The position numbers and the translations under genes are program-made. Shown here piece by piece: positions 8,219 to 19,342 of a stretch of DNA of 35,990 bases; positions within the stretch are counted from its first letter, which is position 1, and the number at the start of each line of letters is the position of its first letter. Source of the DNA: Tahibacter caeni (lineage in GTDB: Bacteria > Pseudomonadota > Gammaproteobacteria > Xanthomonadales > Rhodanobacteraceae); the NCBI RefSeq assembly GCF_024609805.1, contig NZ_JANFVR010000012.1, forward strand, positions 1 to 35,990, read 5' to 3'. Under the pieces are notes generated by a model that ran no database searches, was not told the origin of the DNA, and was given only the letters and a program-made list of their open reading frames with translations.

Positions 8219-8449
8219 TCACGCTTCACCGACCAGCCTCACCTCCTGCACGTCGACGAGCCTCTGCAACTGCCGGCAAAGAATCTCGGGATCGCGCGAG
8301 CCGCCGAGGGTCAGGTTCACCGTATAGGCTTGCGCATCGCTGGCCGCGTTCACGGCGAGCACGTCCCAGCCGCGCCGTTCTATGGTGCCGAGCACCCGCA
8401 GCAGAGCGCCTTCGGCCCGATCCAGCGCGAGCACCAGGCTGCAACTCAT
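8219..8449 (-). CDS. ilvM: Acetolactate synthase small (regulatory) subunit, IlvM-like
   Basis: 76 aa, a single ACT domain (MSCSLVLALDRAEGALLRVLGTIERRGWDVLAV), close in size to the E. coli AHAS II small subunit IlvM and far shorter than IlvN/IlvH two-domain subunits. ACT subunits bind and activate the catalytic subunit; whether valine feedback operates cannot be read from sequence. The ATG overlaps the large-subunit stop as ATGA, so the two subunits are translationally coupled. Last gene of the leu/ilv operon. Confidence 0.85.
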   Translation of the reverse strand: MSCSLVLALDRAEGALLRVLGTIERRGWDVLAVNAASDAQAYTVNLTLGGSRDPEILCRQLQRLVDVQEVRLVGEA

Positions 8450-10167
8450 GCGGCACACCCCATCATTTCGCCGTTGGACTTGCCCGGCGGCACCAGCGGC
8501 CAGACGTTCTCGCGCGCGTCGATCCTGACGTGGCAGAACAGCGGGCCCGGCTCGCGCAGCAGGCGCTGCACGGCGCCGTCGACCTGGTCGCGCCGCTCGA
8601 TCGCGAACGCCGGGATGCCGAACGCGCGCGCGAGCTCGGCGAAGTCCGGGTTGTCGGACAGGTCGACTTCGCTGTAGCGGCGCTCGAAGAACAGCTCCTG
8701 CCACTGCCGCACCATGCCGAGGCTGGCGTTGTCCAGCAGCACGATCTTGACCGGGATGTTGTAGCGCTTGAGCGTCGCGAGCTCCTGGATGTTCATCATG
8801 ATGGAGCCGTCGCCGGACACGCAGACCACGGTCGCTCCCGGACGCGCGAGCTGCGCGCCGATCGCCGCGGGCAGGCCGAAGCCCATCGTGCCGAGGCCGC
8901 CCGAGGACAGGTGCGCCGCGGTGTACGGCACGCGCCAGTGCTGCGCGACCCACATCTGGTGCTGGCCGACGTCGCTGGCCACGACGAGCCGGTTGCCGCC
9001 GGCTTCCGACAGCTGCTTGAGCAGCGCCGGCGCGTAGATGCCTTCGCCGGGCGCGTCGTAGCGCCAGGCGTGCTGCTGCTTGAGCACGCGGCAGCGGCGC
9101 TGCCACGGCCGTATCGCGACCGGATGCACGAGGCGCGGCAGCATCTCACGCAGATCGCCGACGAGGCCGACGTCGCAGGCGCGCAGCTTGCCGAGCTCGG
9201 CCTGGTCGGCGTCGAGGTGGATCACGCGCGCCTCGGGCGCGAACGAGGCGAGCCGGCCGGTCGCGCGGTCGTCGAAGCGCGCGCCGACGACGAGCAGCAG
9301 GTCGCATTCCTGCACGGCGAAGTTCGCCGCCGGATTACCGTGCATGCCGAGCATGCCGAGGTAGTGCGTCTCGTCCGGATCGCAGGCGCCGAGTCCTTTC
9401 AGGGTGGCCACGGCCGGAATGCCGGTCAGCCGCGCGAACTCGCGCAGCTCGCGTTCCGCGCCGGCGATGCCGACGCCGCCGCCGACGTAGAGCAGCGGCT
9501 TCTTCGCGCGCGCGAGCAGCGCATGCGCCTCGGCCAGGCGCGCTTCGGCCGCGGCCGGCAGGCGCGTCGCGATCTCGCGCACGGGCCGCGCGACCGCGCG
9601 CGCGTTGGCGACGTCCTTGGGCAGGTCGATCAGCACCGGACCGGGCCGGCCGCTCGTCGCGATCGCGATCGCTTCGCGCACGACGGCGTGGACGTCCTCG
9701 GCGCGGCGTACGATGTAGCTGTGCTTGACGACCGGCAGGCTCATGCCGAACACGTCGACTTCCTGGAACGCGTCGGTGCCCATCAGGCTCGTCGGCACCT
9801 GGCCGGTGATCGCGAGCAGCGGTACCGAGTCGAGATAGGCGTTGGCCAGGCCGGTCAGCAGGTTGGTCGCGCCGGGGCCCGAGGTCGCGAGGCAGACGCC
9901 GACGCGGCCGCTCGCGCGCGCATAGCCGTCGGCCGCGAGCGCGGCGCCCTGCTCGTGGCGCACGAGAATGTGCTTCAGCGGCGAATCCACGAGCGCGTCG
10001 TAGACCGGCATGATCGCGCCGCCCGGATAGCCGAAGATCGTGTCGACGCCTTCGGCTTCCAGCGCGTCGAGCAGATGCTGCGCGCCGGTGCGCACGGTGC
10101 CGGCACGCGCCGGCGCCGCGGCGGCGCCGGCGGTCGAAGTGTTGCGGTGGTCTCTACCGCCGTCCAT
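8446..10167 (-). CDS. ilvG: Acetolactate synthase large (catalytic) subunit
   Basis: 573 aa. It makes acetolactate (Val/Leu) and acetohydroxybutyrate (Ile) from pyruvate and 2-oxobutyrate using ThDP and FAD. The catalytic Glu is in VRHEQGA (Glu72), the flavoenzyme signature region is present (TSGPGATN), and the ThDP/Mg motif begins GDGSIMMNIQELATL and ends with the Asn in LLDNASLG. I chose the ATG at 10167 because GGAG lies 8 bases before it; a GTG at 10176 in the same frame lacks such a site and would overlap ilvC. The ilvC stop lies one base upstream. The N-terminal 25 residues are a poorly structured Ala/Arg-rich extension. Symbol chosen by its pairing with an IlvM-type subunit. Confidence 0.93.
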   Translation of the reverse strand: MDGGRDHRNTSTAGAAAAPARAGTVRTGAQHLLDALEAEGVDTIFGYPGGAIMPVYDALVDSPLKHILVRHEQGAALAADGYARASGRVGVCLATSGPGATNLLTGLANAYLDSVPLLAITGQVPTSLMGTDAFQEVDVFGMSLPVVKHSYIVRRAEDVHAVVREAIAIATSGRPGPVLIDLPKDVANARAVARPVREIATRLPAAAEARLAEAHALLARAKKPLLYVGGGVGIAGAERELREFARLTGIPAVATLKGLGACDPDETHYLGMLGMHGNPAANFAVQECDLLLVVGARFDDRATGRLASFAPEARVIHLDADQAELGKLRACDVGLVGDLREMLPRLVHPVAIRPWQRRCRVLKQQHAWRYDAPGEGIYAPALLKQLSEAGGNRLVVASDVGQHQMWVAQHWRVPYTAAHLSSGGLGTMGFGLPAAIGAQLARPGATVVCVSGDGSIMMNIQELATLKRYNIPVKIVLLDNASLGMVRQWQELFFERRYSEVDLSDNPDFAELARAFGIPAFAIERRDQVDGAVQRLLREPGPLFCHVRIDARENVWPLVPPGKSNGEMMGCAA

Positions 10168-10168
10168 G

Positions 10169-11212
10169 TCAGGCACTCCGTTTCAGCGGCGCGTCCGCCG
10201 TCGGCGGCGCCACCGTGGTCACGGCCGGCTGGGCCGGATTCAGCCAGGGCATGCGCGCGCGCAGGCCGGCGCCGACCTGCTCGATCGGATGCGCGAGATC
10301 CTTCTGCTTGAGCGCGCGGTAGTTGCCGTTGCCGGCCTTGTATTCCGCGGTCCACTCGCGCGCGAACGTGCCGTCGCGGATCTCGGTCAGGATCTGCTGC
10401 ATGCGCGCCTTGGTGCCGGCGTCGACGACGCGCGGGCCGCGCGTGAGGTCGCCGTACTGCGCGGTCTCGGAAATGAACTGGTGCATCTTGGCGAGGCCGC
10501 CCTCGTGCAGCAGGTCGACGATGAGCTTGAGCTCGTGCAGCACCTCGTAGTACGCGATTTCCGGCTGGTAGCCGGCTTCGGTAAGGGTCTCGAAACCGGC
10601 CAGCACGAGCTCGGTCGCGCCGCCGCAGAGCACGGCCTGCTCGCCGAACAGGTCGGTCTCGGTCTCCTCGGCGAAGCTCGTCTCGATCAGCATCGCGCGC
10701 GCGCCGCCGATGCCGGCCGCATAGGCCAGCACCTTGTCGCGGGCCTGGCCGCTCGCGTCCTGGTGGATCGCGTAGATGCACGGCACGCCGTGGCCCTTCT
10801 CGTACTCGCGGCGCACGAGCGCACCCGGCCCCTTCGGCGCGACAAGGATCACGTCGATGTCGGCGCGCGGCTGGATCTGGCCGAATTGCACGTTGAAGCC
10901 GTGCGCGAACAGCAGCGCCGCGTTCGGCTTGAGGTTAGTCGCGATCGCGTCCTCGTACAGCGCCGGCTGCACCATGTCGGGGGTCAGCACGGCGACGAGA
11001 TCGGCGTTCTTCACGGCTTCCGCCGGTTCGGCGACCTTGAGGCCGTCGGCGCGGGCCTTGTCCCACGACGGGCCGCCGCGGCGCACGCCGACGGTGACGT
11101 CGAGTCCGGAGTCGCGGAGGTTCAGCGCGTGGGCGCGTCCCTGGCTGCCGTAGCCGAGTACGGCGACGCGGGCGGACTGCAGGGCGGCGGTGGTCGGTAC
11201 GGTCGTGCTCAT
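10169..11212 (-). CDS. ilvC: Ketol-acid reductoisomerase (class I)
   Basis: 347 aa, the short class I form. The NADPH-binding Rossmann motif GYGSQG is at 20-25, followed by the cofactor-specificity loop [10 protein letters not shown]. The active-site His is in FAHGFNVQ, the metal-binding acid pair in TDLFGEQ, and the C-terminal knotted domain includes [14 protein letters not shown]. It isomerises and reduces acetolactate and acetohydroxybutyrate in Val and Ile synthesis. The N-terminus is shorter than usual before the Rossmann fold (about 14 residues). GGAG precedes the ATG at 8 nt. The 62 bases separating it from ilvD are the largest gap within the operon after leuA. Confidence 0.95.
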   Translation of the reverse strand: MSTTVPTTAALQSARVAVLGYGSQGRAHALNLRDSGLDVTVGVRRGGPSWDKARADGLKVAEPAEAVKNADLVAVLTPDMVQPALYEDAIATNLKPNAALLFAHGFNVQFGQIQPRADIDVILVAPKGPGALVRREYEKGHGVPCIYAIHQDASGQARDKVLAYAAGIGGARAMLIETSFAEETETDLFGEQAVLCGGATELVLAGFETLTEAGYQPEIAYYEVLHELKLIVDLLHEGGLAKMHQFISETAQYGDLTRGPRVVDAGTKARMQQILTEIRDGTFAREWTAEYKAGNGNYRALKQKDLAHPIEQVGAGLRARMPWLNPAQPAVTTVAPPTADAPLKRSA

Positions 11213-11274
11213 GCGGTGTCTCCGGGAAGTTGTGGAACGGTGGAATTCAGGAGAAGGATTCTGTGCGACGGGAA

Positions 11275-12913
<1,639 letters not shown>

Positions 12914-12924
<11 letters not shown>

Positions 12925-13141
12925 GTGCGGGGGAATCCGTGCCGGGTGTCAGGGTCGCGCCCGCTGCGGACGGAGCGGACGCAGCGGTCGTGGAAGGTTG
13001 CGGTTTGCGGCTGCCGCGCAACGGCGCGGCGGTCTGCCGGAACGGCGCGCCGGCGCTGCCGCGCGAACTGTCCCACTGCACTGTGCCGGCGTATTGCGCG
13101 AGACCGGCGCCGAGGCGCGGCAATGTGCTGAACGCACTCAT
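12914..13141 (-). CDS. 75-aa ORF coupled between leuB and ilvD, unknown function
   Basis: The ATG at 13141 overlaps the leuB stop as ATGA, the same junction seen between leuB, leuD, leuC and ilvE, and the TAA lies 11 bases inside ilvD. The product begins [21 protein letters not shown] and then becomes rich in Ser, Ala, Pro and Thr, probably disordered. It has no Cys, no membrane segment and no domain I know. The coupling geometry argues for translation; the low-complexity C-terminal half argues caution, since the ORF may only carry ribosomes across to ilvD. Confidence 0.5.
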
Positions 13142-14211
13142 GCCGCCTCCTGTGCCGCGCCGCGCTCGCCGAATGCGGCGATGACGGCGGCCGTGCTCTC
13201 GCGCGTGCCGGCGCTGCCGCCGAGATCGCGCGTCAGCAGGCCGGCGTCGATGACGCGGTCGACGGCCTGCTCGATCGCGGCGGCTTCGTTCTCGAGCCCC
13301 AGCGAATGCCGCAGCAGCATGGCCGCGGACAGGATCGCGCCGAGCGGATTGGCGACGCCGCGGCCGGCGATGTCGGGCGCCGAGCCGTGGATCGGTTCGT
13401 ACAGACCGCGCGTGCCGTCGCCGAGCGAGGCCGAGGGCAGCAGGCCCAGCGAACCGGCCAACGCCGCGGCCTCGTCGGTCAGGATGTCGCCGAACAGGTT
13501 CTCGGTGACGATGACGTCGTAGGCCGCCGGTCGCGTCAGCAGCAGCATGGCCATGGAATCGACGAGCTGGTGTTCGAGCGCGACGTCGGGGAATTCGTGC
13601 GCGACGCGCTGCGTGGTCTCGCGCCAGAGGCGCGACGTCTCCAGCACGTTCGCCTTGTCGACCGACGTCACGCGGCGGCCGCGCGTGCGCGCGAGCTGGA
13701 ACGCGCGGCGCAGAACGCGTTCGACCTCGGCCGTGGTGTAGCGCGTCTCGTCGGTGGCCGCATCCGGCGTGCGCGTCTTCGCGCCGAAATACGCGCCGCC
13801 GGTCAGCTCGCGCACGAACAGCAGATCCACGCCGGCCAGGCGCTCGTTCTTCAGCGGCGACAGCTCGGCCAGGCGCGGATGCACGCGCACCGGCCGCAGG
13901 TTCGCGAAGACGCCGAGCTCGGCACGCAGGCGCAGCAGGCCCTGCTCGGGCCGCACGCGCGCCTTCGGGTCGGACCACTGCGGTCCGCCGACGGCGCCCA
14001 GCAGCACGGCGTCGGCCTGCTTGCAGACGATCAGGGTCTCGGCCGGCAGCGGATCGCCGTGCGCGTCGATCGCGCCGCCGCCGATCGCATGCTCGCTGAA
14101 CTCGAACTCGTGGCCGTGATGCGCGGCGACGTGGCGCAGCACGCTGACCGCCGCGGCGGTGACTTCCGGACCGATGCCGTCGCCCGGCAACACGGCGATG
14201 CGCGCCTTCAT
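13138..14211 (-). CDS. leuB: 3-isopropylmalate dehydrogenase
   Basis: 357 aa, the usual LeuB length. It oxidatively decarboxylates 3-isopropylmalate with NAD+. Seen are the N-terminal LPGDGIGPE, the central ELTGGAYFG, the Lys/Asp region [14 protein letters not shown], the metal-binding Asp in [15 protein letters not shown] and the NAD-binding GSAPDIAG. The ATG overlaps the leuD stop as ATGA. The family also contains tartrate and isocitrate dehydrogenases, but the operon context and the EXTGGXYFG motif settle the call. Confidence 0.96.
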   Translation of the reverse strand: MKARIAVLPGDGIGPEVTAAAVSVLRHVAAHHGHEFEFSEHAIGGGAIDAHGDPLPAETLIVCKQADAVLLGAVGGPQWSDPKARVRPEQGLLRLRAELGVFANLRPVRVHPRLAELSPLKNERLAGVDLLFVRELTGGAYFGAKTRTPDAATDETRYTTAEVERVLRRAFQLARTRGRRVTSVDKANVLETSRLWRETTQRVAHEFPDVALEHQLVDSMAMLLLTRPAAYDVIVTENLFGDILTDEAAALAGSLGLLPSASLGDGTRGLYEPIHGSAPDIAGRGVANPLGAILSAAMLLRHSLGLENEAAAIEQAVDRVIDAGLLTRDLGGSAGTRESTAAVIAAFGERGAAQEAA

Positions 14212-14792
14212 GCGGCTTCTCCGCGCCGGCGCTCGAACCGTTCGATCGCGTCGTTGTGAGCGAGCAGGAAGCCGAGCTGGTCGACGCCGGCCAGCAGGCA
14301 ATGTTTGGCGAACGCATCGAGCTGGAAGCCGAAGCGGCCGCCGTCGGGCAGCTCGATGGTCTGCGCGGCGACGTCGATCGCGAGCTCGATGCCCGGATGG
14401 GCGAGCAGATAGCGGTGCTCCGACTCGCTGAGCACGACGGCGAGCAGGCCGTTCTTGAGCGCGTTGTTGCGGAAGATGTCGGCGATCTCGGAGCTCAGCA
14501 CGGCGCGGATGCCGTAGTCGAGCAATGCCCACGGCGCGTGTTCGCGCGAGGAGCCGCAGCCGAAGTTGCGCCCGGCGACGAGGATCTCGCAGGCGCGCGC
14601 GGCCGGCTTGTTGAGCTCGAACGCCGGGTTCTCGCGGCCGTCGGCCGCATAGCGCCAGTCGTTGAACGCGTAGCGGCCGAGGCCGGCGCGCTCGGTCGTC
14701 GTGAGGAAACGCGCCGGAATGATGCGGTCGGTGTCGATGTTCTCGTGCGCGAGCACGGCGGTGCGCGCGCGGATGTGCGTGATCGGGTTCAT
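14208..14792 (-). CDS. leuD: 3-isopropylmalate dehydratase small subunit
   Basis: 194 aa, a swivel domain of the aconitase family that pairs with LeuC to isomerise 2- to 3-isopropylmalate. Motifs include [13 protein letters not shown] near the N-terminus and [17 protein letters not shown], the substrate-binding loop. The ATG overlaps the leuC stop as ATGA and the TGA overlaps leuB in the same way, so subunit production is coupled. Confidence 0.95.
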   Translation of the reverse strand: MNPITHIRARTAVLAHENIDTDRIIPARFLTTTERAGLGRYAFNDWRYAADGRENPAFELNKPAARACEILVAGRNFGCGSSREHAPWALLDYGIRAVLSSEIADIFRNNALKNGLLAVVLSESEHRYLLAHPGIELAIDVAAQTIELPDGGRFGFQLDAFAKHCLLAGVDQLGFLLAHNDAIERFERRRGEAA

Positions 14793-16201
14793 GCGGCCTG
14801 TTCCTGCAGCAGGGATTGCGGGTCGGCGACGCAGCCGGCCACGGCCGAGGCCGCGGCGACCGCGGGGCTGGCCAGCACGGTGCGCGCGCCGGGGCCCTGG
14901 CGGCCCTCGAAATTGCGGTTGGAGGTGCTGACGACGAGCTGGCCGGGCTTGGCCAGGTCGCCGTTCATTGCAATGCACATGGAGCAGCCGGGCTCGCGCC
15001 ATTCGGCGCCGGCGGCGCGGAAGACCTGATCGAGGCCTTCGCGCTCGGCCTCGTGCTTGATCGCGAGCGATCCCGGCACGACGAGCATGCGCACGCGCGG
15101 AGCGAGCGAGCGGCCGCGCAGCACCGCGGCGGCGTCGCGCAGGTCGCTCAGGCGCGAGTTCGTGCAGCTGCCGACGAACACCACGTCGACGGCCGTGCCG
15201 GCCAGCGGCTTGCCGGCTTCGACCTGCATGTATTCCAGTGCGCGGCGCTCCTGCAGCGAGGCCGGCGCCGGCACCGCCGCGTCGAGCGCGACGACCATGC
15301 CCGGATGCGTGCCGTAGGTGACCGTCGGCCGCACGCGGCTCGCATCGACGTGCACGACCCGGTCGTACTTCGCGTCGGCATCGCTGGCCAGCGAGTTCCA
15401 GTAGCGCACGGCCTTGTCCCAGTCCTCGCCGCGCGGCGCGTACGGGCGCTCGCGCAGGTAGTCGTAGGTGACCTGGTCCGGCGCGATCAGGCCGGCGCGC
15501 GCGCCGGCTTCGATCGACATGTTGCACACCGTCATGCGCTGTTCCATCGACAGCGCCTGGATCGCGCGGCCGCGGTACTCGATGACGTGGCCGGTGCCGC
15601 CGTTGACGCCGATCTGGCCGATGATGTGCAGCACGAGGTCCTTGGCGCTGCAGTTGGCCGGCAGCTCGCCGTCGACGTGGATCGCCAGCGATTTCGGTTT
15701 CTGCTGCAGCAGGCACTGCGTCGCGAGCACGTGGCCGACCTCGGTCGTGCCGATGCCGAAGGCCAGCGCGCCGAACGCGCCGTGCGTCGAGGTGTGGCTG
15801 TCGCCGCAGACGATGGTCATGCCGGGCTGGGTCGCGCCGAGCTCCGGGCCGATCACGTGGACGATGCCGCGGTGATCGCTGTTCCAGCCGTTCAGGCGGA
15901 TGCCGAACTGCGCGCAGTTCTTCTCGAGCTCGGCGACCTGGGCCGCGGCTTCCTCGCTCGCGTAGACCGGCTGGCCGAGGTCGTCGAACGGCGCGGTCGG
16001 CGTGGAATGGTCGAGCGTCGCGAGCGTGCGCTCGGGGCAGCGCACGTTGAGACCGCGCGCGCGCAGCTCGGCGAAGGCTTGCGGCGACGTGACTTCGTGG
16101 ATCAGGTGCAGGTCGACGTAGAGGATGCCTGGCGTCGACGCCGTAGCCGCCTTGACGACGTGCGCGTCCCAGAGCTTGTCCAGCAGGGTGCGGGCGGCCA
16201 T
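14789..16201 (-). CDS. leuC: 3-isopropylmalate dehydratase large subunit
   Basis: 470 aa, aconitase-family catalytic subunit with a 4Fe-4S cluster. Cluster cysteines are in VGSCTNSR and in [11 protein letters not shown]; the substrate region [13 protein letters not shown] is intact. Length matches the family. It works with LeuD in leucine synthesis. The ATG at 16201 shares its last base with the ilvE stop (ATGA), and its own stop overlaps leuD. Confidence 0.96.
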   Translation of the reverse strand: MAARTLLDKLWDAHVVKAATASTPGILYVDLHLIHEVTSPQAFAELRARGLNVRCPERTLATLDHSTPTAPFDDLGQPVYASEEAAAQVAELEKNCAQFGIRLNGWNSDHRGIVHVIGPELGATQPGMTIVCGDSHTSTHGAFGALAFGIGTTEVGHVLATQCLLQQKPKSLAIHVDGELPANCSAKDLVLHIIGQIGVNGGTGHVIEYRGRAIQALSMEQRMTVCNMSIEAGARAGLIAPDQVTYDYLRERPYAPRGEDWDKAVRYWNSLASDADAKYDRVVHVDASRVRPTVTYGTHPGMVVALDAAVPAPASLQERRALEYMQVEAGKPLAGTAVDVVFVGSCTNSRLSDLRDAAAVLRGRSLAPRVRMLVVPGSLAIKHEAEREGLDQVFRAAGAEWREPGCSMCIAMNGDLAKPGQLVVSTSNRNFEGRQGPGARTVLASPAVAAASAVAGCVADPQSLLQEQAA

Positions 16202-17148
16202 CACGCGGCCTCCTGGGCGAAGCTGCGCGCCTGCACCGGCGTCAGCCAGCCCCAGCGGTCTTCGGTGCCGCCGTCGAACAGGCCGAAGAACATGCGCTGC
16301 AGCGCCTTGGTGACCGGTCCGGGCTTGCCGCTGCCGACCGGCTTGCGGTCCACCGAACGCACCGGCGTGATCTCGGCGGCCGTGCCGGTCATGAACACTT
16401 CGTCGGCGAAATACAGCATTTCGCGCGGCATGGGCTGCTCGTGCACGGTGTAACCGAGTTCCTGCGCGAGGGTCATGACCGTGTCGCGCGTGATGCCGCA
16501 GAGGATCGACGCGCCAGCCGGCGGCGTATACAGCTTGCCGCCGCGCACGATGAACAGGTTCTCGCCGGCACCTTCGCTGAGCAGGCCGCCCGGCGCGAGC
16601 GCGATGCCTTCGACGAAGCCGCCGTCGACGGCTTCGCGCGCGATCAGCTGGCTGTTCAGATAATTGCCGCCGGCCTTCGCGCCGCTCGGATAGGTGTTCG
16701 GCGCGGCGCGGTTCCACGAGCTCACGCAGACGTCGACACCCTGCTCCAGCGCCGCGGCGCCGTGCATGCTGCCCCACTCGATCGCGATGACCGCGACGTC
16801 GACGGCGGTATCGCGCGGCGGCGCCAGGCTGAAGGTGAAGCCCGAGCGGTAGACGATGGGCCGCAGATACGCGCTGGTCAGCTTGTTCGCGAGCACGACG
16901 TCGGCGCAGGCCTGGTCGATCGCGTCGGCGTCGTAGGCAATGCCGAGGTCGTAGACGCGCGCCGAGTGGAACAGGCGCTCGGTGTGGTCGCGCAGGCGGA
17001 AGAACCGCGGGCCCTGCGGGGTGGCGTAGACGCGTTCGCCTTCGAACACCGACGAGCCGTAGTGCAGCGCGTGCGCGCCGACGCTGACATTGGCCTCTTG
17101 CCAGGGTTTGATGCGGCCGTTGTGCCAGATGTATGCGGGCGTCTTCAT
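16201..17148 (-). CDS. ilvE: Branched-chain amino acid aminotransferase
   Basis: 315 aa, fold-type IV PLP aminotransferase that transfers the amino group from glutamate to the three branched-chain 2-oxo acids. The PLP lysine is Lys158 in [26 protein letters not shown] near the N-terminus and GTAAEITPV near the C-terminus are BCAT signatures. It starts 9 bases after the leuA stop. Placing ilvE inside a leu cluster, between leuA and leuC, is not the E. coli arrangement and makes the last common step part of this operon. Confidence 0.94.
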   Translation of the reverse strand: MKTPAYIWHNGRIKPWQEANVSVGAHALHYGSSVFEGERVYATPQGPRFFRLRDHTERLFHSARVYDLGIAYDADAIDQACADVVLANKLTSAYLRPIVYRSGFTFSLAPPRDTAVDVAVIAIEWGSMHGAAALEQGVDVCVSSWNRAAPNTYPSGAKAGGNYLNSQLIAREAVDGGFVEGIALAPGGLLSEGAGENLFIVRGGKLYTPPAGASILCGITRDTVMTLAQELGYTVHEQPMPREMLYFADEVFMTGTAAEITPVRSVDRKPVGSGKPGPVTKALQRMFFGLFDGGTEDRWGWLTPVQARSFAQEAA

Positions 17149-17157
17149 GCGGTTTCC

Positions 17158-18747
17158 TCAGGCGTGGTTCGCGGCCGCGCGCGCGGCCTTGTCGGGTTTG
17201 CTGCGTTCGATGCGGTTGGCGATTTCCAGCGCGGCCAGCGCGGCGGCTTCGACGATGTCGGTGGACACGCCGCGGCCGTGCAGCTCGCGGCCGGCGTGGC
17301 GTACGCCGAGCGTGGCCTGGCCCTGTGCGTCGCCGCCTTCGGACAGCGCGCGGATCTGGAAGTCGACGAGTTCGAAGTCCTGGCCGACGGCGCGGCCGAT
17401 CGCGCGCAGGGTCGCGTCGACCGGGCCGTCGCCGATCGCCGCTTCGCTGGCCATGACGCCGTCCTCGCGCTGCAGCCGTACCGAGGCCGACGCGCTGCCG
17501 CCGAGATGCGAGGCCGCGTGCAGGTGCACGATGCGCCAGGGGCCCTGCGCCTCGGCGTCGCGGCCGAGGGCCAGCGCTTCGAGGTCGCTGTCGAATACTT
17601 CGCGCTTCTTGTCGGCCAGACTCTTGAAGCGCGTGAAGATCTGATCCAGCGCGGCCTCGTCGGGCGTATGGCCCAGGCTGGCCAGGCGCTCGCGCAGCGC
17701 GTGGCGGCCGCTGTGCTTGCCGAGCACGAGCTGCGAGCGCGCGAAGCCGACGTCCTCGGGGCGCATGATTTCGTAGGTGCCGCGGTGCTTGAGCATGCCG
17801 TGCTGGTGGATGCCCGATTCGTGCGCGAATGCGTTGTCGCCGACGACGGCCTTGTTGCGCGGGATCGGCTGGCCGGTCAGCTGGGCCAGCAGCCGCGCGG
17901 CCGGGTACAGCCGCGGCGTGCGCAGGCCGGTGTCCACGCCGAACAGTTCGGCGCGCGTCTTCAGCGCCATCGCGACTTCCTCGAGCGCGGCATTGCCGGC
18001 GCGCTCGCCGATGCCGGTCAGGGTGCATTCGACCTGGCGCGCGCCGGCGGCGACCGCGGCGAGGCTGTTGGCGACGGCCATGCCCAGGTCGTCGTGGCAG
18101 TGCACCGACAGCACGGCGCGCTCGATGCCGCGCACGTGAGTCCGCAAGAAACCTATGCGCTCGAACATCTCGGCCGGCGTGATGTAGCCGACCGTGTCGG
18201 GCACGTTCAACGTCGTCGCGCCGGCTTCGACGACCGCGGAGAACACCTCGGCCAGATAGTCCGGCTCGGTGCGCATCGCGTCTTCGGCGGAAAACTCCAC
18301 GTCGTCGCAGAGCTCCTTCGCGCGGCGCACGCCGGCGACGGCCGCGGCGACGACCTGCTCACGGCTCATGCCGAGCTTGTGCTCGCGGTGCAGCGGGCTC
18401 GTGGCGATGAACACGTGGATGCGGCCGCGCACGGCGGGCTCCAGCGCGCGCGCGGCGGTTTCGATGTCGCCGCGCTGGCAGCGCGCGAGGGCGCAGATGG
18501 TCGCGCTCCGGATCTCGCGTGCGATCGCCTGCACCGAGGCGAAATCGCCGTCGGAGGCCTGCGGAAAACCGGCTTCGACGATGTCGACGCCGAGCTCGGC
18601 CAGCGCCTGGGCGATGCGCAGCTTCTGCGCGCGCGTCATCGAGAAACCGGGCGCCTGCTCGCCGTCGCGCAGGGTCGTGTCGAACACGCGTACGCGTTCG
18701 CGAGGGGCCGGGGTGATGCTGGCTACGGGGGATTCTGTCGGTGTCAT
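17158..18747 (-). CDS. leuA: 2-isopropylmalate synthase
   Basis: 529 aa, committing step of leucine synthesis (acetyl-CoA + 2-oxoisovalerate). The catalytic motif [13 protein letters not shown] is at 22-34, the metal-binding HCHDDLG follows in the barrel, then GIGERAGNA and [13 protein letters not shown]. The C-terminal 130 residues (about 400-529, with [11 protein letters not shown]) are the regulatory domain that binds leucine in this family. The ATG at 18747 has GAAGGCAG upstream; the frame is open further, but that part is leader and terminator DNA. First structural gene of the operon, 26 bases past the attenuator hairpin. Confidence 0.96.
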   Translation of the reverse strand: MTPTESPVASITPAPRERVRVFDTTLRDGEQAPGFSMTRAQKLRIAQALAELGVDIVEAGFPQASDGDFASVQAIAREIRSATICALARCQRGDIETAARALEPAVRGRIHVFIATSPLHREHKLGMSREQVVAAAVAGVRRAKELCDDVEFSAEDAMRTEPDYLAEVFSAVVEAGATTLNVPDTVGYITPAEMFERIGFLRTHVRGIERAVLSVHCHDDLGMAVANSLAAVAAGARQVECTLTGIGERAGNAALEEVAMALKTRAELFGVDTGLRTPRLYPAARLLAQLTGQPIPRNKAVVGDNAFAHESGIHQHGMLKHRGTYEIMRPEDVGFARSQLVLGKHSGRHALRERLASLGHTPDEAALDQIFTRFKSLADKKREVFDSDLEALALGRDAEAQGPWRIVHLHAASHLGGSASASVRLQREDGVMASEAAIGDGPVDATLRAIGRAVGQDFELVDFQIRALSEGGDAQGQATLGVRHAGRELHGRGVSTDIVEAAALAALEIANRIERSKPDKAARAAANHA

Positions 18748-18773
18748 GGTCTGCCTTCGCAGGCCAGGGCAAC

Positions 18774-18811
18774 AAAAAACCCCGCACTCGTTTCCAAGTG
18801 CGGGGTTTTTT
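18774..18811 (-). terminator. Attenuator terminator before leuA
   Basis: On the transcribed (minus) strand the arms AAAAAACCCCGCACT (18811-18797) and AGTGCGGGGTTTTTT (18788-18774) are perfect 15-base complements around an 8-base loop, ending in a T6 run. It lies between the Leu/Val/Ile-rich leader ORF and leuA. A GTGCGGG segment at the leader's stop (18855-18849) can pair with CCCGCAC of the 5' arm (18804-18798), giving the competing antiterminator expected of ribosome-controlled attenuation. Confidence 0.93.
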
Positions 18812-18844
18812 AGTGTTCGTGTCGTTGTGTTATCGACGCGCGCC

Positions 18845-18982
18845 CTAACCCGCACCTCCGGTGGTAATAAGAAGTACGAGTACGAGTACGAGCGAAATTC
18901 GCGCGGCGACCGCACGCAGGCCGACCGTCGCGAGCGTCTGCTCGGTGCGGTCGATCCGGCGGTGGTTGGTGCGCTGCGTCAT
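18845..18982 (-). CDS. Leader peptide of the leu/ilv operon (45 aa)
   Basis: Residues 29-41 read ISLVLVLVLLITT: five Leu, three Val, two Ile and two Thr in 13 codons, encoded by three tandem copies of CTCGTA followed by CTT CTT ATT ACC ACC. The choice of CTC, CTT, GTA and ATT is unusual in a genome that otherwise prefers CTG, GTC/GTG and ATC. The stop lies 33 bases before the terminator hairpin. Stalling at these codons would leave the GTGCGGG segment free to form the antiterminator. This matches the multivalent ilv leaders of enterics (sensing Leu, Val, Ile and possibly Thr). The ATG at 18982 has no clear Shine-Dalgarno and lies close to the predicted transcription start. Confidence 0.88.
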   Translation of the reverse strand: MTQRTNHRRIDRTEQTLATVGLRAVAARISLVLVLVLLITTGGAG

Positions 18983-18990
18983 GGGGTCCG

Positions 18991-19020
18991 ACGCTATGCG
19001 CCGGCTTCCGGAGGTGTCAA
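18991..19020 (-). promoter_or_regulatory. Predicted leu/ilv operon promoter
   Basis: A perfect -35 TTGACA is at 19020-19015. The -10 is weak: CATAGC after 16 bases or TAGCGT (18996-18991) after 18. Transcription would start only a few bases before the leader ATG at 18982, so the leader mRNA would have almost no 5' untranslated region. Confidence 0.6.
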
Positions 19021-19033
19021 ATGGCTTCGTTTT

Positions 19034-19075
19034 TTTTGACGGATACTGGTTTCGAGACGATGTTTTTCGTCAAAA
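19034..19075. repeat. Inverted repeat TTTTGACG / CGTCAAAA upstream of the leu/ilv promoter
   Basis: Perfect 8-base arms at 19034-19041 and 19068-19075, 26-base spacer, starting 14 bases upstream of the -35. A small nested stem (GACGA/TCGTC) lies inside. Its position fits an activator or repressor site, but no regulator can be named. The perfect 10-base palindrome TGTCCGGACA follows at 19111-19120. Confidence 0.35.
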
Positions 19076-19270
19076 TCTGTCGCTTATGCCGTTTTTCGTG
19101 GCCCGGAATCTGTCCGGACAACTGTCGGCACCGTGGAGTTGGCCGCTTGCCGCCGAAGCGACGGGTCGCGAAAGAGGGCGTCGGATCCGGGCGCGGCGGA
19201 TGCCGGATGTCGCCGTCGCCCTCGTCGCCCGCAGGAGGCGGCACGGCCGCAAACAGGCTGCCGCCTTGCG

Positions 19271-19300
19271 GAAAAAACACACATCGCCGCGGCCCGCGGC
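19271..19300 (-). terminator. Possible terminator of the VOC-GFA operon
   Basis: On the minus strand a GC stem (GCCGC / GCGGC within 19300-19285) is followed by GATGTGTG and six Ts (19277-19272). The stem is short and the T-run is a few bases away, so this is only a plausible end for the GFA gene transcript. The rest of 18983-19342 holds promoter sequence and no gene. Confidence 0.35.
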
Positions 19301-19342
19301 CCGCTCGCGCAGCGCAGCGAAACCGCCGGAGCGCGGACGGAC

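Noticed and set aside
10168-10176. GTG at 10176 as the start of the acetolactate synthase large subunit
   Set aside because: The ATG at 10167 has GGAG at 8 bases and begins one base after the ilvC stop; the GTG has no comparable site.
14789-18028. 1079-codon frame that would fuse leuC to sequence across ilvE and leuA
   Set aside because: Only the last 470 codons are protein-like (LeuC). The rest is a shadow of ilvE and leuA, whose own frames are clear.
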